Assembly: GCF_001184025.1 (NCBI RefSeq) | Contig: NZ_BBYG01000021.1 | Span: forward strand, 1 to 64,000 | Direction of reading: 5' to 3' | Length of the DNA stretch: 64,000 nucleotides | From: Streptomyces maremycinicus | Lineage (GTDB): Bacteria > Actinomycetota > Actinomycetes > Streptomycetales > Streptomycetaceae | In this document: positions 1 through 9,044 of the stretch, piece after piece | Position numbering within the stretch: position 1 is the first letter of the stretch | Layout: each line of letters begins with the position of its first letter | Notes under the pieces: model-generated | Told to the model about the DNA's origin: nothing | The model's database searches: none | Seen by the model: the letters and a program-made list of their open reading frames with translations, nothing else | Position numbers and translations under genes: made by a program

Positions 1-217
1 AGCCGGAGCCGTAGGGGCCGATGCCCGAGCCGGGGGAGTCGCGGGGAGTGCCGGAGCCGGGAGTGCCGCCGGGAAAGCCGGGTTCTGTCCTGCGCCGGGG
101 GAGGCCGGTTCTGGCGCGGGGGAGTGCCGTCACCGCCGGTGCATCCCCCGGAGGGCCCTCACCCGCGTGGCCCCCGAGAACAGGCCCCCGCGGGTTCCGG
201 GCCGCCAGGATGCCGCC
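1..217. other. Low-complexity left edge, no gene assigned
   Basis: This stretch is built from short GGAGCCG/GGGAGTGCCG-like words and is open in several frames on both strands. One minus-strand frame reads as a Gly/Pro/Ser-rich peptide that would continue past the left edge, so it could be the start of a gene lying mostly outside the window. A plus-strand frame ends at a TAG near position 12. Nothing separates these options, so no CDS is called. Confidence 0.4.
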
Positions 218-643
218 ATGGGTATACGCATGCTTCACCGCCGGAAGGCCCACGCACGCGTTCTCGCCACGGCGGCCATGGCCCCTTGGTCCGCGCCCGG
301 CGAGACCTCCCGGAGGAGACCACGCCCGGCCCTGGAGCCCGGCGCGGCCACGCCCCGCATCCCGTGGACCCCCGGCACGGCCCTGCGGACAGCCGCCGCA
401 CGGCTCCGCGTCCCGGCTCCCGCCCGGCTCCTGCCCCCGGCCGTGACCCGGCTCCTCGCCGGGTTCGTGCCCCGGTACGACAGCCGGCGGCGCCTGTGGG
501 CCGAGGCGGTCCGCGGTCACCTCGCCCTGGCCCTCGCTCTCCTCGGCCGGCTCCGCGGCCCCCGTACCGTCCGCCGCATCCCCCTCTTCGTCGTGACGGC
601 GGCCCCGCTCACCGAACGCCGGGGCGACTCCGCCGCACACTGA
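218..643 (+). CDS. Hypothetical protein, 141 aa
   Basis: I do not recognise a domain. The protein is basic and rich in Arg, Ala and Pro. It begins MGIRMLHRR and ends with a hydrophobic stretch followed by PLTERRGDSAAH, a layout I associate with small Streptomyces hypotheticals (recollection, not a search). The ATG at 218 is preceded by an AGGA box at 207-210, which I prefer over the GTG 51 nt upstream. The 3' end overlaps the convergent DUF4184 gene by 35 nt. There are no transmembrane segments or catalytic motifs, so function is unknown. Confidence 0.5.
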   Translation: MGIRMLHRRKAHARVLATAAMAPWSAPGETSRRRPRPALEPGAATPRIPWTPGTALRTAAARLRVPAPARLLPPAVTRLLAGFVPRYDSRRRLWAEAVRGHLALALALLGRLRGPRTVRRIPLFVVTAAPLTERRGDSAAH

Positions 644-1547
644 CCGCGTCCGCGCCCACGTCTGCGCCCGTGGTGGCGTCCGTATCCCCGCCCGGCCGCC
701 CGGCGCGGGTCTCGGCGTCGGCCTCGGTGACGGCCGGACCGGGCGGAGGTGCCGGGCGCCACAGCCGGACGCCGACCGCGTACACCAAGACCCCCAGCAC
801 CAGCCCCGCGCCCGCCCCGAAGCACAGCGTCGGGACGAGCTCCCACGGCTTCGCCTCGCGCGCGCCCCAGTACTCCCACCACCGCGTCGCCCGCCGGACC
901 GCCGCGATCAGCGCGCACCCCCCGATCACGGCACCCGCCCACCACCGGTCCCGCGCCGACAGCACCGCGACCCCCACCGGCTCGCCGGCCGGCGCCCGCC
1001 GCAGCGCGTACGTCACGAACGCGGCGAGCACGACCGCGGCCACGGCCGAACCCCCGTACTGGAGGTACCAGTAGAGCGGCGAGCCGGCGACGTCCTCGCC
1101 GAGGACGGGGAAGAGCCGCATGCCCCAGCGGTCGAGGTGGGTGAAGGCGTCCCACACCACATGGGTCAGCGCGCCGAGCGCCGCGGAGACGTACCACCAC
1201 AGGGCGGTGGACGGCCGGACAGGCGCGCGCGGTGCTCCGCAGCGGGTCAGCGCTGCCGTACGGCCCTGCCGGGACCGCGGCAGCAGCGCGACCAGCGGCT
1301 CGCGCACCAGCAGCCAGAGCCCCACCAGCGCCCAGGCGATGAGCACGTCCACCGTGAACACCCCGGGGAAGGAGTGTGTGACGTCACCGAACTCCATGGC
1401 CCCGGACAGCACGCTCGCCGCGTAGTAGGTCAGGTCGGGGGCGAAGGACCCCGCCACGAGGACACCCGGGACGAGGGGCCCGCGGCCGGTGCCGTCGGCG
1501 CGCACGGCGGGCAGCACGGCCGCCGCGTGACTCAGCGTGAACGGCAA
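609..1547 (-). CDS. DUF4184 family membrane protein
   Basis: The product is a roughly 312-aa protein whose N-terminus, PFTLSHAAAVLPAVR, is the hallmark of the DUF4184 family of integral membrane proteins of unknown biochemical role, loosely related to membrane-bound metal-dependent hydrolases. Several hydrophobic segments follow, with conserved-looking His and Asp residues in FAPDLTYY, DVTHSFPG and LTHVVWDAFTH. The best start is a TTG at 1547 with a GGGGAG box 5-6 nt upstream, because the family protein begins exactly there. The longer GTG-started frame adds an Arg-rich leader unlike the family. The Arg-rich C-terminal tail overlaps the convergent small gene. Confidence 0.8.
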   Translation of the reverse strand: MPFTLSHAAAVLPAVRADGTGRGPLVPGVLVAGSFAPDLTYYAASVLSGAMEFGDVTHSFPGVFTVDVLIAWALVGLWLLVREPLVALLPRSRQGRTAALTRCGAPRAPVRPSTALWWYVSAALGALTHVVWDAFTHLDRWGMRLFPVLGEDVAGSPLYWYLQYGGSAVAAVVLAAFVTYALRRAPAGEPVGVAVLSARDRWWAGAVIGGCALIAAVRRATRWWEYWGAREAKPWELVPTLCFGAGAGLVLGVLVYAVGVRLWRPAPPPGPAVTEADAETRAGRPGGDTDATTGADVGADAVSVRRSRPGVR

Positions 1548-1903
1548 CGAGACTCCCCGGTGCGGACGTCGGCGGGCCGGCCGGCCCGGTGATCTACGAC
1601 GTCCAGTATGCAAGGCACGGTTCCCGGCCGACGGCACGTGACCGGCTGGTGAAAACGGCACCCGAACGGGTGCCGGTGCAAAAGAAGTTGTCGTAGGGTC
1701 GCCTGGGTCGGTGTGCCCGAGGGCGCGTCGAACACAAGGTCGGAGCAGGGCAAACCGCCCATGAGTGCAACCCTCGGGGCGGGTTGATCGTCACACCGGT
1801 GACGGCGGCACCGGCGGCGACGGCCACAACAGTGGCAACAGCCGTCAGTGCGGGGTGCAGGCGAAGAGATGGGCGTACCGCGTCCACGGGAGGGTTTCAC
1901 TTC
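1548..1903. other. 356-bp intergenic region upstream of the transglycosylase
   Basis: Two divergently transcribed genes flank this stretch. It contains a compact inverted repeat at 1656-1675, with arms CGGCACCCG and CGGGTGCCG. Cell-wall hydrolase genes in Streptomyces often carry a ydaO-type cyclic di-AMP riboswitch here. I looked for its conserved blocks and could not match them. No convincing -35/-10 pair was found either. No gene is assigned. Confidence 0.4.
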
Positions 1904-3637
1904 ATGTCGGCGCATTTCGGCACGAGGCTGCGCAAGGGAGCGGTCAACACGACCGTGGCCGCACTGGCGGTGGCGGCTCTGGCCGCGTCCCAGGCACCGG
2001 ACGTCACGGCCGACGGTCACGGCAGACAGACCGCCGCCGACACCCCGTCGCCCGCCGAGACCGGCAGCGGCATCGGGGACAGCGCCACCGGCAACTCGCC
2101 GTACTACACGGACCTGCCGCCGCTGAAGAGCCCGAACCCCGCGCCGAGCGAGAGCTCCTCCACCACCCCGGCCGCCACCGGCACCGCGGAGGCGGGCATC
2201 CCGGCGACCGTCCTGGACGCCTACAAGAAGGCCGAGGCGGAGCTGGCGCGGTCCAAGCCCGGCTGCAACCTGCCCTGGCAACTCCTCGCCGCCATCGGCA
2301 AGGTCGAGTCGGGACAGGCCCGCGGCGGCGACGTGACCGCCGACGGCACCACCATCTCGCCGATCCTCGGCCCGGTCCTCAACGGCGTCGGTTTCGCGAA
2401 CATCAGCGACACCGACAACGGCGCGTACGACGGCGACAGCACCTACGACCGTGCCGTGGGCCCCATGCAGTTCATCCCGTCCACCTGGGCGTGGGCGGGC
2501 CGCGACGGCAACGCCGACGGCAAGAAGGACCCCAACAACATCTACGACGCCGCGCTCGCCGCCGGTCACTACCTGTGCCGTTACGACTGGGACATGTCGG
2601 CCACGTCCGGGATGCGCAGCGCGATCCTCAGCTACAACAACTCGACGGACTACCTGAACACCGTCCTGTCGTGGCTGGAGTACTACCGCAAGGGCACGCA
2701 CGAGATCCCCGACGGCACCGGCACCGTGCCGGACAACCGCAGCGACGACGGCACGAGCTACACGCCCACCTCGCCGTCCACCCCCTCTTCGCCGAGCACG
2801 CCCGTGACGCCGTCGACCCCCGGCAAGCCCAACACCCCCACGACGCCCACCCCGACGCCCACCCCGACCCCGACGCCCACCCCGACGCCGACGCCGACCG
2901 AGACGGTCGGCCACCTCGAGGACGCGGGCACGGCGAGCCTCACCGCGATGGCGGGCGACGCGTTCACGGAGCGTGTCAGCACCCGCGCGGAGACGGCGGC
3001 CGGCAAGGCCGTCGCCAAGGTCAGGATCCGGTTCACCGTCGTCGGCGACACCGACGCCACCTTCGCGGGCGGCGAGAGCGTCGCCACGATCGTCACCGAC
3101 GCCAAGGGCGTGGCCCTGGCGCCCGCCCTCCAGGCGGGGGAGAAGACCGGCGTCTTCATCGTCCGGGCCACGGTCCTCGGCCGCACGCTCTCCGCAGTCG
3201 ACTACAAGGCCACCGTCACCGCCCGCGCCGCCGACACCCTCGCCCGCACCGGCAGCACCGAGCTGACCTGCGCCGCCGGAGGCGAGTTCGCCGACCAGGT
3301 CGAGGTGAAGGCCACCTACAAGGGCGCCGTGGCGGACAAGGTCGCGGCCACCGCCACCCTGATCAAGTCGTCCGACGACCCGACCGCGAACGACAAGGGC
3401 CCCTACTTCAAGGACGCCGCCGGCAACCCCGTCCGCACCCTGGACCTCCGGACGGACGCGAACGGTCTGCTCCAGCTGCCCAAGCTGTACGCGGACGACA
3501 CCGCGGGCACCTATCTGCTCCGCATCACCACCACCGGTGGAGCGACCCTGACGGTCGAACTCACCGTCACGGCCGCCGCGACCGACACACCGAGCCCGAC
3601 GCCCAGCGAGTCGGAGTCGACGGCCGCCGGGTCGTAA
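1904..3637 (+). CDS. Secreted lytic transglycosylase with Pro/Thr linker
   Basis: This predicted 577-aa exported peptidoglycan hydrolase has a basic N-terminus and a hydrophobic signal segment (about residues 8-30). A Ser/Pro-rich spacer follows. A lytic transglycosylase domain spans about 100-265, with catalytic Glu near residue 135 in AAIGKVESG and the family landmarks VGPMQFIPSTW and YDAALAAGHYLC. A Pro/Thr tandem linker follows (about 285-330, TPTPTP-like), then about 280 residues resembling two Ig-like, cell-surface repeats. The ATG at 1904 has a GGGAGGG box. The open frame extends further upstream but lacks a signal peptide there. It should cleave glycan strands outside the membrane. 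Confidence 0.85.
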   Translation: MSAHFGTRLRKGAVNTTVAALAVAALAASQAPDVTADGHGRQTAADTPSPAETGSGIGDSATGNSPYYTDLPPLKSPNPAPSESSSTTPAATGTAEAGIPATVLDAYKKAEAELARSKPGCNLPWQLLAAIGKVESGQARGGDVTADGTTISPILGPVLNGVGFANISDTDNGAYDGDSTYDRAVGPMQFIPSTWAWAGRDGNADGKKDPNNIYDAALAAGHYLCRYDWDMSATSGMRSAILSYNNSTDYLNTVLSWLEYYRKGTHEIPDGTGTVPDNRSDDGTSYTPTSPSTPSSPSTPVTPSTPGKPNTPTTPTPTPTPTPTPTPTPTPTETVGHLEDAGTASLTAMAGDAFTERVSTRAETAAGKAVAKVRIRFTVVGDTDATFAGGESVATIVTDAKGVALAPALQAGEKTGVFIVRATVLGRTLSAVDYKATVTARAADTLARTGSTELTCAAGGEFADQVEVKATYKGAVADKVAATATLIKSSDDPTANDKGPYFKDAAGNPVRTLDLRTDANGLLQLPKLYADDTAGTYLLRITTTGGATLTVELTVTAAATDTPSPTPSESESTAAGS

Positions 3638-3712
3638 CCCCTCAGCGGACCCTGCTCCGCAGACCGCTGCGCGGACTCCTTCCCGGAGCGCTCCGCGACG
3701 GTTCTCCGGACG

Positions 3713-3753
3713 ACGACGGCGGCGCCCCTCTCCACGGGGGGCGCCGCCGTCGT
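3713..3753 (+). terminator. Perfect 16-bp hairpin after the transglycosylase gene
   Basis: The arms at 3713-3728 and 3738-3753 (ACGACGGCGGCGCCCC and its exact complement) enclose a 9-nt loop. There is no U-tract, as is common for Streptomyces terminators. The hairpin lies 76 nt after the stop codon and before the next ribosome-binding site. Confidence 0.8.
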
Positions 3754-3829
3754 GTGCGACGTGTTCTCATCTCGGCCGCCCGTTGCTACCGTGCCCGAAC
3801 TGACGTCCCGTCAGCTCCGGGAGGACCGT

Positions 3830-3964
3830 ATGCGCGCCCTGATCGCCGCCGCGACCGGTCTCGCCGTCGCGCTCGCCCTGGTCCTCACGCTGACCGCGAT
3901 CGGCGCACCGGCCGGGAAGACCTCGCCGAAGCCCCTGCTGACGACGGTGCCCGCACACCCGTGA
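3830..3964 (+). CDS. SPW_0924 family small protein
   Basis: The gene encodes a 44-aa peptide with a single hydrophobic segment (about residues 3-25) and a conserved tail, TSPKPLLTTVPAHP. This matches the SPW_0924 small-protein family that I recall from Streptomyces genomes; its function is unknown. The ATG at 3830 follows a GGGAGGACC ribosome-binding site. The gene ends 20 nt before the DUF3068 gene and probably shares its transcript. The single hydrophobic segment suggests membrane insertion or secretion. Confidence 0.75.
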   Translation: MRALIAAATGLAVALALVLTLTAIGAPAGKTSPKPLLTTVPAHP

Positions 3965-3984
3965 CGACCCGGAGGGAGGCCGAG

Positions 3985-4974
3985 ATGCGCCGCAGGGCAA
4001 GCCTGATCCTGCTCGCCCTCGCCGTGTTCTGCGCCGCGCTGTCCCCGCTGCTGCGCTGGTACGCCTTCCCCCGGCTGGCCAAGATCCCGGCGAACGAGTA
4101 CCAGACCATGGTCCTGGAGGCGAAGAACGCCACCCTCCTCGACTACGGCAGCATGACCGCCCGCACGGTCCCCAAGGTGACCATCGTCCAGACCCTGAAG
4201 GGCGATGTGGAGGCCTCCGAGAAGATCGAGAGGACCGCCGGCCGCGACGTCGTCGTCTGGGACGGCCTGTCCTACGTCCAAGGGCCCGACGGCAAGATGG
4301 TCTCCAAGGTCCCCGAGCGCTACATCTTCGACGCGCACACCCAGGAACCCGTGCACGCCACCGGCGAGATGGTCGACGGCGATCAAGTGCGCCGGGAGGG
4401 CATCGAGTTCAAGTGGCCCTTCCTCACGGAGAAGCGGGACTACGAGTACTTCGACGCGCAGACCCGCACCACGGCCCCCATCCACTACCAGGGGACCCGG
4501 GACTTCCGAGGCCTGGAGGTCTACTACTTCGAGCAGACCGTCCCCTGGACCAAGGTCGCCATGCCCAGGACGATGCCGGTGGCGGGCATCACCCCGGAGA
4601 CCGTCGCCAGGACCGGCACCACCCGCTGGTACACCACGGTCCGTAAATTCTGGGTCGAACCCGTCACCGGCGCGCCCGTCTACGGCGAGGAGGTCCACCG
4701 CGAGGAACTCCGCGGCGGGACCCTGCTCGGCGGCCGCGCGAAGGTCACCGCCTTCGCCGGACACGTGAAGATGCGCGAGGACTACATCGAGCACACGGTG
4801 TCCGTGGTCAAGTCCAACCGCACCCTGGTCCTGCTGCTGACCGCCTACCTGCCCTGGGGCCTCCTCCTGCTCGGCGCCCTGCTGATGTGCCTCTCCCTCC
4901 ACCTGGAGGCCCGCGCCCGCCGCCCGGACGGACCAGCCGCCGCCGAGCCCGCCCCGCAGCCCGTCACCGCCTGA
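3985..4974 (+). CDS. DUF3068 domain-containing membrane protein
   Basis: The 329-aa product has a hydrophobic N-terminal segment (about residues 5-24), a large extracytoplasmic domain and a second transmembrane segment near the C-terminus (about 272-298, LVLLLTAYLPWGLLLLGALL). This is the DUF3068 architecture seen in actinobacterial membrane proteins related to PorA/porin-like proteins; the biochemical role is unknown. The ATG at 3985 sits 4 nt after a GGAGGGAGG box. The gene overlaps the convergent helicase gene by 11 nt at the stop codons. Confidence 0.85.
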   Translation: MRRRASLILLALAVFCAALSPLLRWYAFPRLAKIPANEYQTMVLEAKNATLLDYGSMTARTVPKVTIVQTLKGDVEASEKIERTAGRDVVVWDGLSYVQGPDGKMVSKVPERYIFDAHTQEPVHATGEMVDGDQVRREGIEFKWPFLTEKRDYEYFDAQTRTTAPIHYQGTRDFRGLEVYYFEQTVPWTKVAMPRTMPVAGITPETVARTGTTRWYTTVRKFWVEPVTGAPVYGEEVHREELRGGTLLGGRAKVTAFAGHVKMREDYIEHTVSVVKSNRTLVLLLTAYLPWGLLLLGALLMCLSLHLEARARRPDGPAAAEPAPQPVTA

Positions 4975-7750
4975 GCCGCGCGTTGGTGAACCGCGTCGGC
5001 TCGGCCCCGGCCGGATCCTCGGGCCAGGGATGCTTCGGATAACGGCCGCGCAGCTCCGCCCGCACCCCCTTGTAGCCGTCGCGCCAGAAGGAGGCGAGGT
5101 CGGCGGTGACGGCGGCGGGCCGCCCGGCGGGCGACAGCAGGTGCACCAGCAGCGGCACCCCGGCGACGCGCGGTGACTCGTGGAGCCCGAACATCTCCTG
5201 GAGTTTCACCGCGAGGACCGGCCGCTCCGGGTCGGCGTAGTCGATCCGGATCCTGGACCCGCTCGGTACCGTGATCCGCTCCGGCGCGAGTTCCTCCAGC
5301 CGGGCCGCCTCACCGGAGGCCCAGGGCAGCAGCCGGCCCAGCGCGTTCCCGGCGTCGATCCGCCCGAGATCGCTCCGCCGCCGCGCCCGGCTCAGCTCGG
5401 GCTCCAGCCATTCGTCCACGCGCGCGTGCAGCGACGCCTCGGAGACGTCGGGCCACGGCTCGCCGCGATGCCACCGCAGGAACGCCAGCCGCTGCCGCAG
5501 GACGTCCGCGTCGGGCGACCACCGCAGCAGGCGCAGCCCTTCCTTCTCCAGCCCTTCGATCAGCGCACCGCGGACGAGTCCCGCGTCGGCGTTCCGGAGC
5601 GGACGCGCCGCCAGTTCGACGGCCCCCAGCCGCTCCACCCGCCGCGCCACGACATCCCCGTCGGCCCAGTGGACCTCGTCCCGTTCGTCGTGCAGCGCCC
5701 CGGCCGCGATCCGGGCGATCTCCTCGTCCACGACCGCCGCGAGCTGCACGCGCGCGTGCCCCTTCCCCACCGGACGGTCGGCGACGGCGACGGCGAGCCA
5801 GGGCGCCCCCCGCAGATCGGTGCCCTCGCGGACCTCGGCCCGGGTGCCGGAGACCATGAGGTACGAGCCCCCGTCGGCCCGGGCGAGCCGCTCCGGGAAG
5901 GCGAGCGCGACGACGAGCCCGGCCAGGGCGTCCGCACCGGCACAGCCCCCACCCCCGACACCGCTCCCGGCCCCGGCCCCGGCTCCACCTCCGACGCCGC
6001 TCCCACCTCCGGTGCCGCTCCCACCTCCGGTGCCGCTCCCACCTCCGGTGCCGCTCCCGGCTCGACCTCCGACGCCGCTTTCTGCCCCGGCTCCACGTCC
6101 GGCTCCGCTCCCGGCTCCACCGCTCCCGGCACCGGCTCCGACCGCACCTCTCCCGGCCCCGGCTCCGCTCCCGGCCTCACCTCCGGCCGGGCCTCCGTCT
6201 TCGCGGCCGTCGTGGCCCGCGGCGGCCTGCCCGGTCGGCGTCGAGCCTTCGACGACGGTCCGCAGTCGGCGTACCTCCGTCCGCCACCGCGCCCCGTAGG
6301 CGTCACCGCCGCGCCGGGCGGACCGCAGAGCGGCGGCCAGATCGTCGCCGTACTCCCGCGGAGCCTCCTCGCTCAGCAGCGCGACCACCTCGACGGCCCG
6401 GTCCACCCCCACCGCCGCGGCCCCGTCCAGCAGCGCCCGGCCCAACCGCGGGTGCAACCCCAGCCGGGCCAGCCGCAACCCCCGCTCGGTGGCCCGGCCG
6501 GCGGAGTCCACCGCCCCGATCGCCGTCAGCAGTGAGCGCGCCGCCGCCATCGCCCCGCCCGGCGGCGGATCCAGCAGCGCCAGCCCGGAGGCGTCAGGAT
6601 CTCCCCAGCACGCCGCCTGAAGGGCGAACGCCGTCAGGTCGGCCACCCGGATCTCCGGTGCCGGGAACGACGGCAGGCGGGCGTCCTCCGCCTCCTCCCA
6701 GCACCGGTACACCACACCCGGTGCCTCCCGCCCGGCCCGCCCCGCCCGCTGCCGGCCCGCCGCCTGCGAGGCACGCACGGTCGCCAGCGCGCTCAGCCCG
6801 CGCGCGTGGTCCACCCGCGGCTCCCGCGCCAGCCCCGAGTCGACGACCACCCGCACCCCGGGCACCGTCAGCGAGGACTCCGCCACGGAGGTCGCCAGCA
6901 CCACCCGGCGCCGCTCCCCGGGAGCCAGCACCGCGTCCTGCACGGCCGCCGGGGCCCGCCCGTGCACCTGGAGCACGTCCACCCCGGCCGGCGCGCCGAG
7001 CAGCCCCGCGACCCGCCCGATCTCCCCGACACCCGGCAGGAAGCACAGCACGTCCCCCGGCCGCTCGGCCAGCGCCCGCCGCACGACCGAGGCGACATGC
7101 GCGAGCAGCGCGGGATCCACCCGCATGCCGTGCGGCGGCCGCACCGGGCGGGCCGGCGGCGCCCAGACCACCTCGACGCCGAAGGCGGAACCATGGGCCT
7201 CCACCACCGGTGCCCCGCCCAGCAGCCGCGCCCAGCCGGCCGTGTCCGTCGTCGCCGAGGCCGCCACCAGCCGCAGCTCGGGCCGCAGCGTCTCGCGCAC
7301 GTCCCACAGGAAGGCGGCCGAGGTGTCCGCGTCGAGGTGCCGCTCGTGACACTCGTCCAGCACCACCACGTCGACGCCCGTCAGCTCCTGGTCGCGCTGA
7401 AGACGCTGGAGCAGCACACCGGTCGTGACGACCTCCACGCGCGTGTGCCGCCCGACGACCCGCTCCCCGCGCACGGTGTGGCCCACGCTCTGCCCGGGCC
7501 GCTCACCCAGCAGCCACGCCATCCGCCGGGCCGCAGCCCGCGCGGCGATCCGCCGCGGCTCTGCCACCAGTACCCGGCGGGCCGGCCCCTCGCCCAGCAG
7601 CCCGGCCAGCGCGAGCGGCACCAGCGTCGTCTTGCCCGTACCGGGCGGCGCGGCGAGGACGGCGGTGCCGTGCCCTTCCAGGGCGTCGTTCAGGGCGGGC
7701 AGGGCGGCCCGTACGGGCAGCGCGTCCAGGGCTTCGTCACGGGGGATCAC
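4964..7750 (-). CDS. hrpB: ATP-dependent RNA helicase HrpB
   Basis: This 928-aa DEAH-type helicase has Walker A APPGTGKTT near residue 35, the motif II variant DECHERH near 133, motif III SATTDT near 165 and motif VI QRAGRAGRE near 335. The HrpB-specific C-terminal domain follows. Between the helicase core and the C-terminal half (about residues 510-600) lies a Gly/Ala/Ser-rich insertion that contains three identical 6-residue units. It probably remodels RNA in the cytoplasm, but its target is not known. It overlaps the DUF3068 gene tail to tail. Confidence 0.93.
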   Translation of the reverse strand: MIPRDEALDALPVRAALPALNDALEGHGTAVLAAPPGTGKTTLVPLALAGLLGEGPARRVLVAEPRRIAARAAARRMAWLLGERPGQSVGHTVRGERVVGRHTRVEVVTTGVLLQRLQRDQELTGVDVVVLDECHERHLDADTSAAFLWDVRETLRPELRLVAASATTDTAGWARLLGGAPVVEAHGSAFGVEVVWAPPARPVRPPHGMRVDPALLAHVASVVRRALAERPGDVLCFLPGVGEIGRVAGLLGAPAGVDVLQVHGRAPAAVQDAVLAPGERRRVVLATSVAESSLTVPGVRVVVDSGLAREPRVDHARGLSALATVRASQAAGRQRAGRAGREAPGVVYRCWEEAEDARLPSFPAPEIRVADLTAFALQAACWGDPDASGLALLDPPPGGAMAAARSLLTAIGAVDSAGRATERGLRLARLGLHPRLGRALLDGAAAVGVDRAVEVVALLSEEAPREYGDDLAAALRSARRGGDAYGARWRTEVRRLRTVVEGSTPTGQAAAGHDGREDGGPAGGEAGSGAGAGRGAVGAGAGSGGAGSGAGRGAGAESGVGGRAGSGTGGGSGTGGGSGTGGGSGVGGGAGAGAGSGVGGGGCAGADALAGLVVALAFPERLARADGGSYLMVSGTRAEVREGTDLRGAPWLAVAVADRPVGKGHARVQLAAVVDEEIARIAAGALHDERDEVHWADGDVVARRVERLGAVELAARPLRNADAGLVRGALIEGLEKEGLRLLRWSPDADVLRQRLAFLRWHRGEPWPDVSEASLHARVDEWLEPELSRARRRSDLGRIDAGNALGRLLPWASGEAARLEELAPERITVPSGSRIRIDYADPERPVLAVKLQEMFGLHESPRVAGVPLLVHLLSPAGRPAAVTADLASFWRDGYKGVRAELRGRYPKHPWPEDPAGAEPTRFTNARLRR
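5999..6052. repeat. 18-bp tandem repeat inside hrpB (3 copies)
   Basis: Three consecutive identical copies of GCTCCCACCTCCGGTGCC occupy 5999-6016, 6017-6034 and 6035-6052. They sit in a longer degenerate Gly/Ala/Ser-coding stretch (about 5940-6200). The unit length is a multiple of three, so copy-number change would keep the hrpB frame. Confidence 0.9.
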
Positions 7751-7841
7751 GCCCCCAGTGTCGTACGGCCCCGCGAACGTCCCGCACGCGCGCGGGCGGG
7801 TGCGGGTGAGCGGGGAGAGCGCCCCGGGAAGAGGGGCCGGC

Positions 7842-8813
7842 TCAGTCCCGCTCGCAGACGAAGACGGCCGTCCCCGGGATCAGGTTCCCGCGCAGCGGGG
7901 ACCAGCCGCCCCACTCCGAGGAGTTCCAGGCGGGCCACTGCGGCTCGACCAGGTCCACCAGCCGGAAGCCGCCCGCCACGATGTCGCGGACCCGGTCGCC
8001 CAGCGTCCGGTGGTGCTCCACGTACACCGCGCGGCCCCGGTCGTCCTGCTCGACGTAGGGAGTGCGGTCGAAGTAGGACGAGGACACCGTGAGCCCCTCC
8101 GGACCCGGCTCGTCCGGGAACGCCCAGCGGATCGGGTGGGTCACGGAGAACACGAAACGGCCCCCGGGTCGCAGCACCCGCCGCACCTCCTTCAGGACCT
8201 GCACCGGGTCGGCCACGAAGGGCATCGCCCCGTACGCCGAGCAGGCCAGGTCGAAGGAGGCGTCCGCGAAGGGCAGGACGCCCGCGTCGGCGCACACCAG
8301 CGGGAACGAGCCGCCGATGCGCAGCGCGTGCTGGAGCTGGCGGTGCGAGAGGTCCAGGGCGACCGGACGCGCGCCCTGGGCGGCCAGCCAGCGCGCGCAC
8401 TGCGCCGCGCCGGCGCCGATCTCCAGCACCGCCTTGCCCTTGAGGTCCTCCGGCGGGCCGAGCAGCTCCGCCTCCACCTCGTCCAGTCCCTCGGGACCCC
8501 ACACGAAGCGGTCGTCGCCGAGGAAGGTGCCGTGCTCGATCTGGTACTCGTCCGCGTTGCGGTCCCACCAGCCCCGGTTGGCCCGGGAACTCTCGGTGAC
8601 GTCGGCGTCACGTCGGGTGGCTTCCGGCTCGAAGGCCGTCTCGGACGATTCAGGCTCTTGGATGATCGGCTCCCTCGTCGTACTCTTCCGTGCAACCCGC
8701 CCGTCGGTGTCACCGGAGGTGTCACCGAAGAGGCTTCCTGCGGCCTGCGTGACCTCAGGGGAAAGGTTGTGTGCCGGGAATGCGGCGATCCGCCCCGGGT
8801 GTGCGCCTTCGCG
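7842..8813 (-). CDS. Class I SAM-dependent methyltransferase
   Basis: The conserved core contains the SAM-binding motif VLEIGAGAAQCARWLA, the acidic strand PVALDLSH and the LRPGGRFVFSVTHP motif typical of Methyltransf_11 enzymes; substrate unknown. The conserved part begins at about FEPEATRRDADVTESSRANRGWWDRNA. The start is uncertain. The ATG at 8813 is the nearest in-frame canonical codon, but it adds a poorly coding leader. A good AGGGAG box instead precedes an in-frame ATC at 8664-8666 that would initiate just before the conserved part. The gene runs divergently from rpsA, whose promoter abuts the chosen start. Confidence 0.8.
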   Translation of the reverse strand, partial: REGAHPGRIAAFPAHNLSPEVTQAAGSLFGDTSGDTDGRVARKSTTREPIIQEPESSETAFEPEATRRDADVTESSRANRGWWDRNADEYQIEHGTFLGDDRFVWGPEGLDEVEAELLGPPEDLKGKAVLEIGAGAAQCARWLAAQGARPVALDLSHRQLQHALRIGGSFPLVCADAGVLPFADASFDLACSAYGAMPFVADPVQVLKEVRRVLRPGGRFVFSVTHPIRWAFPDEPGPEGLTVSSSYFDRTPYVEQDDRGRAVYVEHHRTLGDRVRDIVAGGFRLVDLVEPQWPAWNSSEWGGWSPLRGNLIPGTAVFVCERD

Positions 8814-8815
8814 CA

Positions 8816-9044
8816 TTGACCCCGCCCGGCTGCCCCCGTATGCTACAAGTTGCGCTGCGGGCCTGCGCACCTCAGACGTAGCAGGCTGCGCTCGCATCTG
8901 TTGTATGTCCCCTCGGTTCTCGAGGTGCCATCACCAGTTCCCTGGTGAGGTGCTTCCTAAGCTGTCCGGCTTCTTCAGAGCGATCACGGGCTCCCGGCGT
9001 AGCAGTACCTACGACTCACTGTCCGTACCGGAGCCCTTTCCCAC
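8816..9044 (+). promoter_or_regulatory. rpsA promoter and leader
   Basis: TTGACC at 8816-8821 and TATGCT at 8839-8844 are separated by 17 nt, an excellent match to a principal-sigma (HrdB) promoter. It predicts a leader of about 190 nt before the rpsA ATG. The leader contains a 7-bp hairpin with a TTCC loop at 8931-8948. A long structured leader fits growth-rate or autogenous control of S1, but that is inference. Confidence 0.75.

Noticed and set aside
1680..1903. ydaO (cyclic di-AMP) riboswitch before the transglycosylase
   Set aside because: The conserved blocks of that family could not be matched in this leader.
1765..4974. Very long plus-strand open frame of 1069 codons
   Set aside because: It reads through the transglycosylase region in a different frame and shows repeat-like low complexity. 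Only its last part from 3985 (DUF3068) has a real family match.
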